Shown: in pieces, positions 22,698 through 29,919 of the stretch
Layout: each line of letters begins with the position of its first letter
Numbering within the stretch: the stretch's first letter is position 1
Assembly (NCBI GenBank): GCA_029227815.1
Contig: CP118523.1
Span: forward strand, 1,426,001-1,490,000
From: Clostridiaceae bacterium M8S5
Lineage (GTDB): Bacteria > Bacillota > Clostridia > Tissierellales > MCWD3
DNA length: 64,000 bases
Direction of reading: 5' to 3'
Notes under the pieces: model-generated
Databases searched by the model: none
Told to the model about the DNA's origin: nothing
The model's input: only the letters and a program-made list of their open reading frames with translations
Translations under genes and position numbers: made by a program

Positions 22698-23639
22698 CTA
22701 TAGAGATACTTTCCGACCTCTTAACCTATCTAATGTTGATAAATTTACAAAATTATCAACGACATAACTTGAAGCAATATGCGAATATCTTCTTGTCATA
22801 TCAAGAGAAGAATGTCCTAAAATCATTTGAAGTGAAAATATATCTCCTCCATTTATTAAATATTTAGTTGCGAATGTATGCCTTAATAGATGTGGCTTTA
22901 ATCTTGTTATATTTGTTTTTCTTTTTAAACGATAGAACAACATTTTTATAACATCTTTTGAAACTGGTGTTTTTTCTTGACTAATGAATACTCGTGCTGT
23001 AGGTATATAAGGCAATGACCTGTAACCATGCATATATTTGTACAATAACTTTTTAGTATATAATCCTATGGGTACTATTCTTTCTTTTTGACCTTTTCCC
23101 GATACTTTTATTATATTTTGCTTAAAATGCACATTATCTATATCTAACATTAATACTTCACTTCTACGTAAACCCGAATCAAGCATTAAAGATATCATAC
23201 ATTTATTTCTAAGACCAAATTCAGTCTTTGCATTTATAGAATTATATATTTTTTCTATTTCTTCATCACTAAGTATTTCTATTGTCTTTTTTTGAGCCTT
23301 TGGAAGTTTTATTTTTGAACCAATATCTTTAGTTAAATAATCTTCACTATACAGCCAATTTATAAATGCTCTTATATGACGTATATATGTTTGAATAGTT
23401 GTTTTACTTAATTTCATTTTAATATCTGTCTTGAAATTAAATTCTCTATCTTTCTTACTAAGATATAACTGATAGTCCTTAACATCACCTATACATAAAT
23501 CATCAATGAGTTTATCACTACCAACATAGTCAATAAAATACTTTAAATTTCGTTGATAATTTAATATAGTTTCTTTCGTATTTCCTTTAAGTTCTTGGTC
23601 TATTTCAAATAGTTTTAATGCTTTAGTTAAAGTTATCAT
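22698..23639 (-). CDS. int: Tyrosine recombinase / phage integrase
   Basis: 313 residues. An N-terminal SAM-like core-binding domain (about 1-110) is followed by the catalytic domain. Visible active-site residues are Arg in LDSGLRRSEVL, HLLRHTFATKY (H-x-x-R), His in LGHSSLDMTRRYSH and the nucleophile Tyr in RRYSHIA. GGAGG lies upstream of the ATG. It sits immediately beside attL, 9 bp downstream of rep, and should catalyse integration into and excision from tRNA-Arg. Many filamentous phages instead borrow host XerCD, so a dedicated integrase is notable. XerC/D-like housekeeping recombinases share the fold but the location argues for a phage enzyme. Confidence 0.93.
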   Translation of the reverse strand: MITLTKALKLFEIDQELKGNTKETILNYQRNLKYFIDYVGSDKLIDDLCIGDVKDYQLYLSKKDREFNFKTDIKMKLSKTTIQTYIRHIRAFINWLYSEDYLTKDIGSKIKLPKAQKKTIEILSDEEIEKIYNSINAKTEFGLRNKCMISLMLDSGLRRSEVLMLDIDNVHFKQNIIKVSGKGQKERIVPIGLYTKKLLYKYMHGYRSLPYIPTARVFISQEKTPVSKDVIKMLFYRLKRKTNITRLKPHLLRHTFATKYLINGGDIFSLQMILGHSSLDMTRRYSHIASSYVVDNFVNLSTLDRLRGRKVSL

Positions 23640-23648
23640 AACAACCTC

Positions 23649-24740
23649 CTACACAGCTAATAAAGCCGATTTTCTATTCACTTCTTCATCAAATGTTTTT
23701 TGTTTAATGTCTCTTAGATACTGTAATCCACGTGATAATATATCCTCCATACAGTCTTCTATATCTAACTTTTTACAATCAAGCCTATCAATATTTTTCT
23801 TTGATAAGTAACTAGTTATATACCCAATGATTGATGGAACTAGTTTTTCAGCATCTCTATTTAAACGCTCTGTTTTTCTTACTAACGACCTTGAATCTTT
23901 AGCATTAAATACATTTTGCAGTTCGCTCCATACACGATCATTATTACATCTTGTTTTCCTACTTGAACTATCGTCAATATATCTCAGCCATTCACATGTG
24001 CAATATTTCCATATCGAAGATATATGTTCAAATACATTTTCTACAGTTTCCATATTACATTGTTTAAAGAACTTTCTACCTAATTCAAATTCTATATTCC
24101 AAACATTATCAATGTTTAAACCTTGTTTTTTCCATATATCAAAGAACCAAAGTTTAGAGTTTTTCTGTTTAACTTCTAATGTTTTATTATATATTCTGCA
24201 CATTACCGTTTTACTTGCACCAGTACCAAAGCTAAAACCCGATACATTTCTATCACTTCTATAAACTATATCTGAACGGTATCTACCTACAAAATTATCT
24301 ATATCAGACATTTTAAAATTGAATTTATCTGTGTGGCAACACAAATCAATTCTTGTAACCTTATTAGTGATGATTTGACCTATAGAACCGATTAATTCAC
24401 TTATTATTTGCCATGCTCTTTTATAACCATGCTCCCATAAGCAAGCTGATTTAATCTTTACATAAACAGGGTATGAATCTTCGTTAGTACTTCTATAATT
24501 AGCAAATTTTAATTCGTACATATCATTATGGAGTATATAAGCATGATGTCTTGAGCCATTAGGAAATACCTCAAAGAACATACCACGTATATTTATTTGA
24601 ACAGTCTCAAACGAGTTATCTTTTACTTGCGACTTTGCTTCTTCTTTCTTTCGTGCTAATTCACAAAGTAAACCTTTAAATGTTTTATCGTATTCCAATA
24701 TATCTATACTAGCTATAAGCGTATCTATATTTTGAATCAT
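23649..24740 (-). CDS. Filamentous phage replication initiation protein (RstA-like, Rep_trans)
   Basis: 363 residues from the ATG at 24740, which has AAAGGAG 8 nt upstream; a GTG 9 bp further up is in frame but overlaps that site. The sequence has the layout of the phage replication initiation factor family (PF02486; RstA of CTX phage, plasmid rolling-circle Reps): FFEVFPNGSRHHAYIL, RIDLCCH, FGTGASKTVMCRIYNKT (with the likely catalytic Tyr in RIYNK) and NIEFELGRKFF. It should nick the double-strand origin to start rolling-circle replication. A C-rich hairpin 60 bp upstream of the start is a candidate origin element. Confidence 0.85.
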   Translation of the reverse strand: MIQNIDTLIASIDILEYDKTFKGLLCELARKKEEAKSQVKDNSFETVQINIRGMFFEVFPNGSRHHAYILHNDMYELKFANYRSTNEDSYPVYVKIKSACLWEHGYKRAWQIISELIGSIGQIITNKVTRIDLCCHTDKFNFKMSDIDNFVGRYRSDIVYRSDRNVSGFSFGTGASKTVMCRIYNKTLEVKQKNSKLWFFDIWKKQGLNIDNVWNIEFELGRKFFKQCNMETVENVFEHISSIWKYCTCEWLRYIDDSSSRKTRCNNDRVWSELQNVFNAKDSRSLVRKTERLNRDAEKLVPSIIGYITSYLSKKNIDRLDCKKLDIEDCMEDILSRGLQYLRDIKQKTFDEEVNRKSALLAV

Positions 24741-24799
24741 GCTCGACACTCCTTTTTTTCTTCTTTTTAAGGCTCTTAAATTTTAGGTGGTCTTACAGC

Positions 24800-24823
24800 C
24801 CCCCTTGTTAATAGGGAAGGGGG
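24800..24823. other. C/G-rich hairpin upstream of rep, candidate origin element
   Basis: CCCCCTT (24800-24806) and AAGGGGG (24817-24823) form a 7-bp stem with a 10-nt loop. Such a GC block is striking in this AT-rich element. It lies between rep and the next small ORF. Origin function is inference. Confidence 0.5.
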
Positions 24824-24828
24824 ACAGG

Positions 24829-24990
24829 TTAATAAAAGCTTAGTTGCTTCGATTCTTTCTGTGTTTGATTAGCTTTTCTTAGTTCCTTGTCCTCAATATT
24901 ACGTATCATTTTTATATAGACTTTCTTTTTATCTTCTTCTAGAAAAGTCAATTTACTAACAGCTTGTTTTAATATAGATAACTCATTCAT
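24829..24990 (-). CDS. Small phage protein, unknown
   Basis: A 53-residue ORF starting MNELSILKQAVSKLTFLEED and ending with a charged, Gln/Ser-rich tail (KESKQLSFY). AAGGA lies 8-9 nt upstream of the ATG. Predicted helical and soluble. It is in the operon between zot and rep, where small regulatory or minor proteins are often found. I do not recognise a family. Confidence 0.5.
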   Translation of the reverse strand: MNELSILKQAVSKLTFLEEDKKKVYIKMIRNIEDKELRKANQTQKESKQLSFY

Positions 24991-25100
24991 TATCAAAAAT
25001 CCTTATTTTACCCAACACTATAAGAAACAAACATATCAAATTATACACACTAGACACTAAAATAAAACAAACTAAAACAAATCTAATATTTTCTATCAAA
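24983..25100 (-). pseudogene. Possible frameshifted small membrane protein
   Basis: GGAGG at about 25109-25113 is followed 8 nt later by TTG (25100), whose frame gives LIENIRF and soon stops, while the +1 frame continues as a hydrophobic membrane-like stretch (FVLVCFILVSSV...LICLFLIVLG) ending at 24983. An ATG just after the same ribosome binding site runs directly into TGA-TAG in that second frame. A small pVII/pIX-like membrane protein broken by an indel in a T-run would explain this, but the evidence is thin. Confidence 0.25.
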
Positions 25101-25128
25101 ACATTATCCTCCTTAGGTTTATGGTTCG

Positions 25129-25161
25129 GAATGATAAAAACATTGCTCCGCTATCATTCCT
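25129..25161. other. Hairpin downstream of zot
   Basis: GGAATGATA (25129-25137) pairs with TATCATTCC (25153-25161), 9 bp with a 15-nt loop. It follows the zot stop codon by about 60 bp on the minus strand but has no T-run. It could be an mRNA 3' structure or a phage DNA signal. Confidence 0.45.
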
Positions 25162-25219
25162 CTAAATACTCCTTTTTTTTATTTGTACTTATTGAATTTG
25201 CCTGTATGGAAAATGACAT

Positions 25220-26152
25220 TTAATTCTTATTTGACACTTCTTTAAACTTTGACTCAATTAGTTTAACTAGCTTGTTTTCAATTTTCTTTATCTGAGTTGT
25301 TGCAAGTTTTTTACTTTTACTTTGTTCTTCCTTTTCTTCTATATCCCATCTATCAATTTGTGCTGATGTGTCGTAATAACTATAATTTTTATCTTGAGCA
25401 ACCAAAGTGTATTTAAACTCTCTAAGTTGACGTTTTTTAATTTGACTTGTGACTCCTGTAATATTCTGTGCAATTACATATTTATCAGCCCTGTAAAACT
25501 CATAAACAAACATTCTGTCAAACCCAAACATATTCCTAGCAGATACAACATAATCAGTTGATTCTCTTAACTCTATACCCATACGTGAAAATACAGGACT
25601 AGTACAAAATATAACTAAACCATGTTTTCTACACTGTGTAAGTTTCCATAATAGTTCAATAGGGAACTTGCTAAAACGTGAACTTGCAAAGGTGGATTGT
25701 ATTTCATCAAAGATTACTATTGTGTTTTTAGGTAGGTCTATCAAATCTTCCCACTTTTCAATTTTTCCAGTTTGACCTACTACATCAAAATTACTATATA
25801 TTTTAATATTTTTGTTAGGGTGTTCCTTTTGCATCTTTAAAGCAAAATTCACAGCCCCTAGACTTTTTCCTTCTCCATAATATCCAGTAAAACACCATAT
25901 ACCAAACAGTTTAAATTTATCCTTACCCCTTAGAATATCAATAACAATCCACTTTACAAACTCTACTAAATTAATATATCTGTGATTTACAAAATTAGAT
26001 TTAAAATTCTTTAATCGCTTCTTAAACTCTGCTTTATGTCTCAATCTACCTTTAACAGCCATAAATATAGTAGCTATAGTAAAATAGGATATAAATATAA
26101 TTAAAGCTATTAGAAAAATTATTCCGATAATAGTAAGTATTTTCCCAAACAT
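25220..26152 (-). CDS. Zot-family ATPase, pI-like phage assembly protein
   Basis: 310 residues. An N-terminal membrane segment (about 5-35, very hydrophobic IIGIIFLIALIIFISYF) precedes a P-loop domain with Walker A GYYGEGKSLG (near 90) and Walker B TIVIFDEIQSTF (near 147). This is the Zot/pI family (PF05707), the inner-membrane motor that extrudes filamentous phage and a marker gene of inoviruses. In Ff phage pI the membrane segment follows the ATPase; here it precedes it. AGGAGG lies upstream of the ATG. It is the third membrane gene in a tight run with the pIII- and pVI-like genes. Confidence 0.9.
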   Translation of the reverse strand: MFGKILTIIGIIFLIALIIFISYFTIATIFMAVKGRLRHKAEFKKRLKNFKSNFVNHRYINLVEFVKWIVIDILRGKDKFKLFGIWCFTGYYGEGKSLGAVNFALKMQKEHPNKNIKIYSNFDVVGQTGKIEKWEDLIDLPKNTIVIFDEIQSTFASSRFSKFPIELLWKLTQCRKHGLVIFCTSPVFSRMGIELRESTDYVVSARNMFGFDRMFVYEFYRADKYVIAQNITGVTSQIKKRQLREFKYTLVAQDKNYSYYDTSAQIDRWDIEEKEEQSKSKKLATTQIKKIENKLVKLIESKFKEVSNKN

Positions 26153-26162
26153 AACAATCCTC

Positions 26163-26417
26163 CTATCCTCTTATTGTTTTTACAACCCATTGACCTAATC
26201 GCATAAGTAAAGCAAAGTTATCTACAACGAGCATAGCTGTTAAACATAGAACAAAGACATCAAGGGGAATAAAATAATTAGCTTTTTCAAGTAAATCAAT
26301 TAAGAATGTTATAGCATTATCTAGCCCATTTAAGAAATTTTCACTTAGACTGAATATAGGTAATATTTTATCTAATTTACTAATAATCCACTTTACAATA
26401 GTATTAATAATAGACAT
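26163..26417 (-). CDS. Small membrane protein, pVI-like minor coat candidate
   Basis: 84 residues with an amphipathic first half and one clear membrane helix near the end (VFVLCLTAMLVVDNFALLM), finishing with a basic tail (KTIRG). It lies between the pIII-like gene and zot, exactly where gene VI lies in filamentous phages, and its ATG touches the pIII-like stop codon. GGTGG precedes the start. The assignment rests on position, size and hydrophobicity, not on sequence recognition. Confidence 0.6.
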   Translation of the reverse strand: MSIINTIVKWIISKLDKILPIFSLSENFLNGLDNAITFLIDLLEKANYFIPLDVFVLCLTAMLVVDNFALLMRLGQWVVKTIRG

Positions 26418-27736
26418 TATTCCACCACCTTAGAAGGTATCATTTTACCCCAACAGTAAAGGAATGTTTTAATTATCATTCCATAGCCTATAATCTTTCG
26501 GAAGTAATCTATAATAGATATTCCTAGGTACTGCCATTTATCAAATACCCCAAAGTCCAGCAAAATATAAGGGTCACGCTTAAAAGGATTATTAATATTA
26601 CCAATATGAGAAACAGCATCAAACATACTATGCAAATCAACTTTTATAACTGGTGCTTTTCCTTTACTAGTATTAATATTTTTTAATCTATCCCAAGCTT
26701 TTTTAAATATATTTAACCCCATTCTATTTTCAAACGCATCACGAAGCCCTACAGGCTCAATATTAACGTTACCACTAGGAGGAGTTGGGGGAGTTGTCGG
26801 TATATTTCCTATATCAGTACTGCCAATATCAACAAGTTTATTCCAAGTTGTAGGGATAGGAACAGCAATAGTCCCATCTTCGTTAGCATCACCATCCCAA
26901 CTGCCATTAGGTACATATTCACCAGTTATAGGAACAGAACCACCATTTTCTAGAACGTAATTTGTTGGATACAAGGCAACATCAATCCTATTGTATCTAT
27001 TACCTACGTGTTCATATAGGACAAACGGCAAATTTCTTGTAGTACCATCATTAAGCTTAAGTTGCAAAGCAGTAAGATTAATCATTTTTCCATCAAATTC
27101 TTTACGAAAAGTGAAATATGCAAATCCAATGCATTTTTCAATAACAAAGTCCATTGTACTGTATGGATTAACTTCAACAACAAATTTATGACCATTATGA
27201 ACAAAACTTCCTACATTAATTCCTTTTTCAATTATAACTCCGTCAAGACACATCTTATACCGACGGTCACCCGAAAACTGTTTAAAACCAATAGCTCGAT
27301 TACAAACACTCAAACTTATACCAGCAGTAACTTCTTTTTCGTAAAAAAATTTATTCAAAAGGTGGTCCCACGCCCTAGAACAAGTCACTTTTCCAGCTTT
27401 TAACCATTCTGACACTTTTCCTTTAGTAAAATTCCATGCTTCTTTAGAAACATTAGCAACTCCGTTAGCCCCTACATTAAGCATATTTTTTACCTTTTCA
27501 GCTGACCAGTTACATGCCTTTAGCATCTCATCATATAACTGTTGTGATAAGCGTTCGCAAGATTCCTTAGTTGTAAACTGTACGCCTGCGGCAACTAATA
27601 ACGCACCAAGAATTTTTAATGTTTCGGCAGCTACTGGAATTACAAATGCAGGATTAGCATTTACTACAGTTCCATTAAACACGCTCATAATCAATACAGC
27701 TATTAATAAAATTGCTTCTTTTTTTCTTTTCCTCAT
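26417..27736 (-). CDS. pIII-like adsorption/minor coat protein
   Basis: 439 residues. A signal peptide (KRKKEAILLIAVLIMSVF...VVNA, cleavage near 28) opens the protein; a large external domain follows; a Pro-rich linker (TTPPTPPSGN near 322-333) precedes the C-terminal domain, which ends in a hydrophobic segment (IIGYGMIIKTFLYC) and a short basic tail. That layout, and its place between the major coat gene and the pVI-like gene, matches pIII, which binds the host receptor and ends assembly. Four or more cysteines in the outer domain may form disulfides. Sequence itself is not one I recognise, as is normal for fast-evolving adsorption proteins. Confidence 0.72.
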   Translation of the reverse strand: MRKRKKEAILLIAVLIMSVFNGTVVNANPAFVIPVAAETLKILGALLVAAGVQFTTKESCERLSQQLYDEMLKACNWSAEKVKNMLNVGANGVANVSKEAWNFTKGKVSEWLKAGKVTCSRAWDHLLNKFFYEKEVTAGISLSVCNRAIGFKQFSGDRRYKMCLDGVIIEKGINVGSFVHNGHKFVVEVNPYSTMDFVIEKCIGFAYFTFRKEFDGKMINLTALQLKLNDGTTRNLPFVLYEHVGNRYNRIDVALYPTNYVLENGGSVPITGEYVPNGSWDGDANEDGTIAVPIPTTWNKLVDIGSTDIGNIPTTPPTPPSGNVNIEPVGLRDAFENRMGLNIFKKAWDRLKNINTSKGKAPVIKVDLHSMFDAVSHIGNINNPFKRDPYILLDFGVFDKWQYLGISIIDYFRKIIGYGMIIKTFLYCWGKMIPSKVVE

Positions 27737-27793
27737 ATAATCACCACCTTACTATAAGATAAAGGGTAAATATAATATTCACCCTTTAAATTA

Positions 27794-28084
27794 CTATCTA
27801 AATGCTTTTGAAGCTTTTCTTTGCAAGAATCCAACTCCTTTGCTAACTGCAAAACCTATAGCCCAAAGAACTAAACCAGTTGGAACTATTACAGTTACTA
27901 TATCAGTTACAGTCTTAACTACGTCTGCTCCAAAACCTTTAATTATATTCATTAAACCACTATCAACAAGACTTTTCGGAGCAGGTGCATCAACAGCAAA
28001 TGCCATTGAGCAAGTCATAGCCATCATTACAACTGTCAATACAGATAATTTATTCCTTTTAAAAAATGCCTTAACTTTATGCAT
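27794..28084 (-). CDS. pVIII-like major coat protein
   Basis: 96 residues from the ATG at 28084, with AGGGGGTG just upstream; a TTG 18 bp further up is in frame but overlaps the ribosome binding site. A basic N-terminus and signal peptide end at MAFA, leaving a mature protein of about 66 residues: short N-terminal segment (VDAPAPKSLVDSG), one long hydrophobic helix (VTVIVPTGLVLWAIGFAV) and a basic C-terminus (QRKASKAFR) that would contact the packaged DNA. This is the textbook pVIII plan. It lies upstream of the pIII-like gene, as in Ff phages. Confidence 0.82.
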   Translation of the reverse strand: MHKVKAFFKRNKLSVLTVVMMAMTCSMAFAVDAPAPKSLVDSGLMNIIKGFGADVVKTVTDIVTVIVPTGLVLWAIGFAVSKGVGFLQRKASKAFR

Positions 28085-28117
28085 GAGTTCACCCCCTTTC
28101 AAAAGCTATATATTAAA

Positions 28118-28354
28118 TTAACAAATATTAAACTTCCAAAATCTTTTTATCATGCCTTTAATACACCCATAAAGCTTAATACCTGCAAATGTCGCTGTGC
28201 CTAATCCTGCAAAATATATCAATATACGCAAGAATAAATGTATATCATTGATTTGTGCTTGTAAGTCAGACATTACAACTAACATGTCTTTAACTGCTTT
28301 TTGAATCCCATCAATTTCAAGTTGATTTCTAACAATTACGTCCATTGTTTTCAT
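28118..28354 (-). CDS. Small membrane protein in the phage coat operon
   Basis: 78 residues: a helical first half (MDVIVRNQLEIDGIQKAVKD) then one membrane helix (LRILIYFAGLGTATFAGIKL) and a basic C-terminal tail (KGMIKRFW). The start lies 2 bp after the stop of the upstream gene with no strong ribosome binding site, which suggests translational coupling. Position ahead of the major coat gene fits a minor coat protein of the pVII/pIX type or an assembly factor. No family recognised. Confidence 0.6.
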   Translation of the reverse strand: MKTMDVIVRNQLEIDGIQKAVKDMLVVMSDLQAQINDIHLFLRILIYFAGLGTATFAGIKLYGCIKGMIKRFWKFNIC

Positions 28355-28356
28355 AC

Positions 28357-28602
28357 TTAAAAGTTCTCAAGTTGTTTTGCATATTGACCCGACTTGCCAT
28401 TCATACTATACATGCCTACCATTATATTACTTAACGACATTTCTTTATTTTCAACTGCTTTATTATACACATCTTCATTTACTGTAACGATTACAAGATT
28501 TTTATTACCTTTTTGATACATGTGTAATTTATGCTTTTTTTCACCTTTTTCATTTGTAGACATTACTTTATCCATTACTAAACCTTTTACAGATACTATC
28601 AT
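28357..28602 (-). CDS. Candidate phage ssDNA-binding protein (pV-like)
   Basis: 81 residues, beta-strand-rich at the start (MIVSVKGLVMDKV, KHKLHMYQKGNKNLVIVTV), basic, with aromatic residues suited to single-strand binding. It is early in the operon, ahead of the coat genes, as gene V is in filamentous phages. GGAGGTCAAGTT precedes the ATG. Assignment is by size, composition and position; no signature is certain. pV-like proteins coat phage ssDNA and hold it for assembly. Confidence 0.5.
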   Translation of the reverse strand: MIVSVKGLVMDKVMSTNEKGEKKHKLHMYQKGNKNLVIVTVNEDVYNKAVENKEMSLSNIMVGMYSMNGKSGQYAKQLENF

Positions 28603-28635
28603 AACTTGACCTCCTTATTTTTTTATAATCTATGT

Positions 28636-28705
28636 CAAAACGTTTTGCAAAATTTCTAAACTGCAACCTTGCAGTTGTTAGAAATCTTTGCAAAAACGTT
28701 GTTTG
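28636..28705. other. Long hairpin in the phage intergenic region, candidate packaging signal or origin
   Basis: An imperfect ~30-bp stem: ACGTTTTGCAAA at 28640-28651 pairs with the segment near 28689-28699, TTTCTAA with TTAGAAA, and a perfect ACTGCAA-CC-TTGCAGT tip with a 2-nt loop at 28660-28675. Filamentous phages carry an imperfect hairpin in an intergenic region as packaging signal; this is the longest hairpin in the element. Terminator function is less likely because no T-run follows. Confidence 0.55.
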
Positions 28706-28715
28706 CTGTTTACAG

Positions 28716-28973
28716 TTATTCAAATATCAAATCATTATGTATAATAAACATCTTATTTACACAACAAAGTCTCACAGCACAAACAGGGAAACCGTTCATA
28801 TCACAAAAATATATATAATCTTCTTCCAGTTTACGAGCAATTTCTATCGTCTTAAGTGCAACAAAACGCATATCTTTATACACAACATCTAAACCGTTTA
28901 GTCTATATTCAATATCGCATTTTAATTGTAATTTACTTATATCAAAATTTTTTGATAATTCCACAAATTTCAT
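28716..28973 (-). CDS. Hypothetical early phage protein
   Basis: 85 residues (MKFVELSKNFDISKLQLKCD...), mixed alpha/beta, Cys-rich near the C-terminus (CDMNGFPVCAVRLCCVN). AGGAGGTG is 6 nt ahead of the ATG, one of the best ribosome binding sites here. It is the first gene after the repressor-controlled promoter, so it is probably made early. No family recognised; a DNA-binding or copy-control role is possible but unproven. Confidence 0.6.
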   Translation of the reverse strand: MKFVELSKNFDISKLQLKCDIEYRLNGLDVVYKDMRFVALKTIEIARKLEEDYIYFCDMNGFPVCAVRLCCVNKMFIIHNDLIFE

Positions 28974-28997
28974 TTAGTACACCTCCTAGTTAATAAA

Positions 28998-29109
28998 TAT
29001 AGAACTATACATATATTAATTAAATAATATCGAACTACAATTATAAGTATAATTCAAGATTATAGAACTGTCAAGAGTTTACAGAAAAATAATTAAATAA
29101 AATAGAACT
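28998..29109. promoter_or_regulatory. Four repeated operators TATAGAACT in the divergent phage promoter region
   Basis: Direct repeats of TATAGAACT occur at 28998-29006, 29028-29036 (TATCGAACT), 29061-29069 and 29101-29109 (AATAGAACT), spaced 30, 33 and 40 bp. One overlaps the -35/spacer of the leftward promoter at 29046-29074. They probably bind the divergently encoded XRE repressor (inference). Confidence 0.6.
29046..29074 (-). promoter_or_regulatory. Leftward promoter of the phage operon
   Basis: On the minus strand TTGACA (29074-29069), 17-nt spacer, TATACT (29051-29046). It faces the structural and replication genes and carries a TATAGAACT repeat, consistent with repression in the lysogen. 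Confidence 0.75.
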
Positions 29110-29159
29110 TGCTTTTAAATAAAACTAAAATTGTATATAATTGAACCAAGGAGGGTAAT

Positions 29160-29525
29160 ATGTTTGATAACAGGTTAAAAGATTTAAGAAAAGAAAAAGG
29201 AATAGAAGCACAACATATAGCTAAATTATTAAATGTTTCTAAATCAACTTACTCATATTATGAAAATAATAAAAGTGAGCCAAACTATGAAACACTAAAA
29301 AAAATAGCAGATATATTCAACGTATCAATAGATTATTTACTCGGAAGAGTTGAACATAAAAACGCTACAATAATAGAAGATATACCTAAAGAATTAAAAG
29401 AATTAGGAGTTGAATACCTTGAGGTAACAAAAGAACTTAAAGAGAAGGGATTAACACCACAAAAAATAAAAAGCTTAATTGAAGGCTTAAAAAATGCAGG
29501 ATTAATAAAGAATAACAACGATTAG
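29160..29525 (+). CDS. XRE-family repressor of the phage-like element
   Basis: 121 residues. The N-terminal helix-turn-helix (IAKLLNVSKSTYSYYENN, about 19-36) and following helices (LKKIADIFNVSIDYLLGR) are of the cI/Cro XRE type. The C-terminal half is short and charged, with no peptidase domain of the LexA type, so induction by self-cleavage is unlikely. AAGGAGGG precedes the ATG. It is the only rightward gene of the element and faces the leftward operon across the repeated operators, so it most likely maintains the integrated state. A terminator hairpin overlaps its stop codon. Confidence 0.85.
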   Translation: MFDNRLKDLRKEKGIEAQHIAKLLNVSKSTYSYYENNKSEPNYETLKKIADIFNVSIDYLLGRVEHKNATIIEDIPKELKELGVEYLEVTKELKEKGLTPQKIKSLIEGLKNAGLIKNNND

Positions 29526-29541
29526 CTGTTATTCTTTTTTT
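29509..29541 (+). terminator. Terminator of the repressor gene
   Basis: AGAATAACA and TGTTATTCT form a 9-bp stem spanning the stop codon, followed by T8. Confidence 0.75.
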
Positions 29542-29620
29542 TATTTACATACAACACATTTAATATCTTAATCTTAAAAATTTCATCATCTAAAACAATT
29601 ACTACTATTTTATCAGCCAC
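29522..29620 (-). CDS. Possible 32-residue protein convergent with the repressor
   Basis: A GTG start with AAGGAG 7 nt upstream opens a 32-residue frame (MADKIVVIVLDDEIFKIKIL... ending in a Lys/Asn tail) whose stop codon overlaps the repressor stop on the other strand. Codon use is plausible and the ribosome binding site is good, but the product is very short and not recognised. Confidence 0.35.
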   Translation of the reverse strand: MADKIVVIVLDDEIFKIKILNVLYVNKKKNNS

Positions 29621-29642
29621 ATAATCACTCCTTATGTCTTTG

Positions 29643-29919
29643 CATGATATCATGTCTATAAATAATATAATAATATACTACAAAAACACCTGTCAAACGT
29701 CGAACCATGTCGTTTTAAGCATATGTCTAAAATGCAAATGTGTATTTTATCAAATCTATTAATGTCGCAAAATGTAAGTTTTGAAACATAAATTCGGAAG
29801 TCGGTAATATCTAGTGTTTTTTACTGATATTCACATGGTGTGATATTACATAAATAGGTGTATAAGAAAGTCAATAGGTGAGAAAAGTGTCGAAAACATA
29901 CGAACATAAGTTTGTGATA
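29643..29919. other. Non-coding right end of the element with short repeats
   Basis: About 275 bp with no gene. It holds a perfect 12-bp palindrome CATGATATCATG (29643-29654), several GTCG-centred motifs (29698-29892) and two copies of AATAGGTG 20 bp apart (29853, 29873). These could be arm sites for the integrase or its excision factor near attR. Confidence 0.35.

Noticed and set aside
23827..24264. 145-codon frame antisense to rep
   Set aside because: No ribosome binding site, and it mirrors the codon structure of the well-supported rep gene.
22698..24740. Conjugative or plasmid-type integrative element
   Set aside because: Rep alone could suggest this, but Zot and the coat-protein gene set point to a filamentous phage; no relaxase or mating genes are present.
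27062..27403. 113-codon frame antisense to the pIII-like gene
   Set aside because: Shadow of a convincing coding frame; no start signal.
28998..29109. CRISPR array
   Set aside because: Four 9-bp repeats with 21-31 bp between them are too short and variable for CRISPR; no cas genes in the window. Operators are the better reading.
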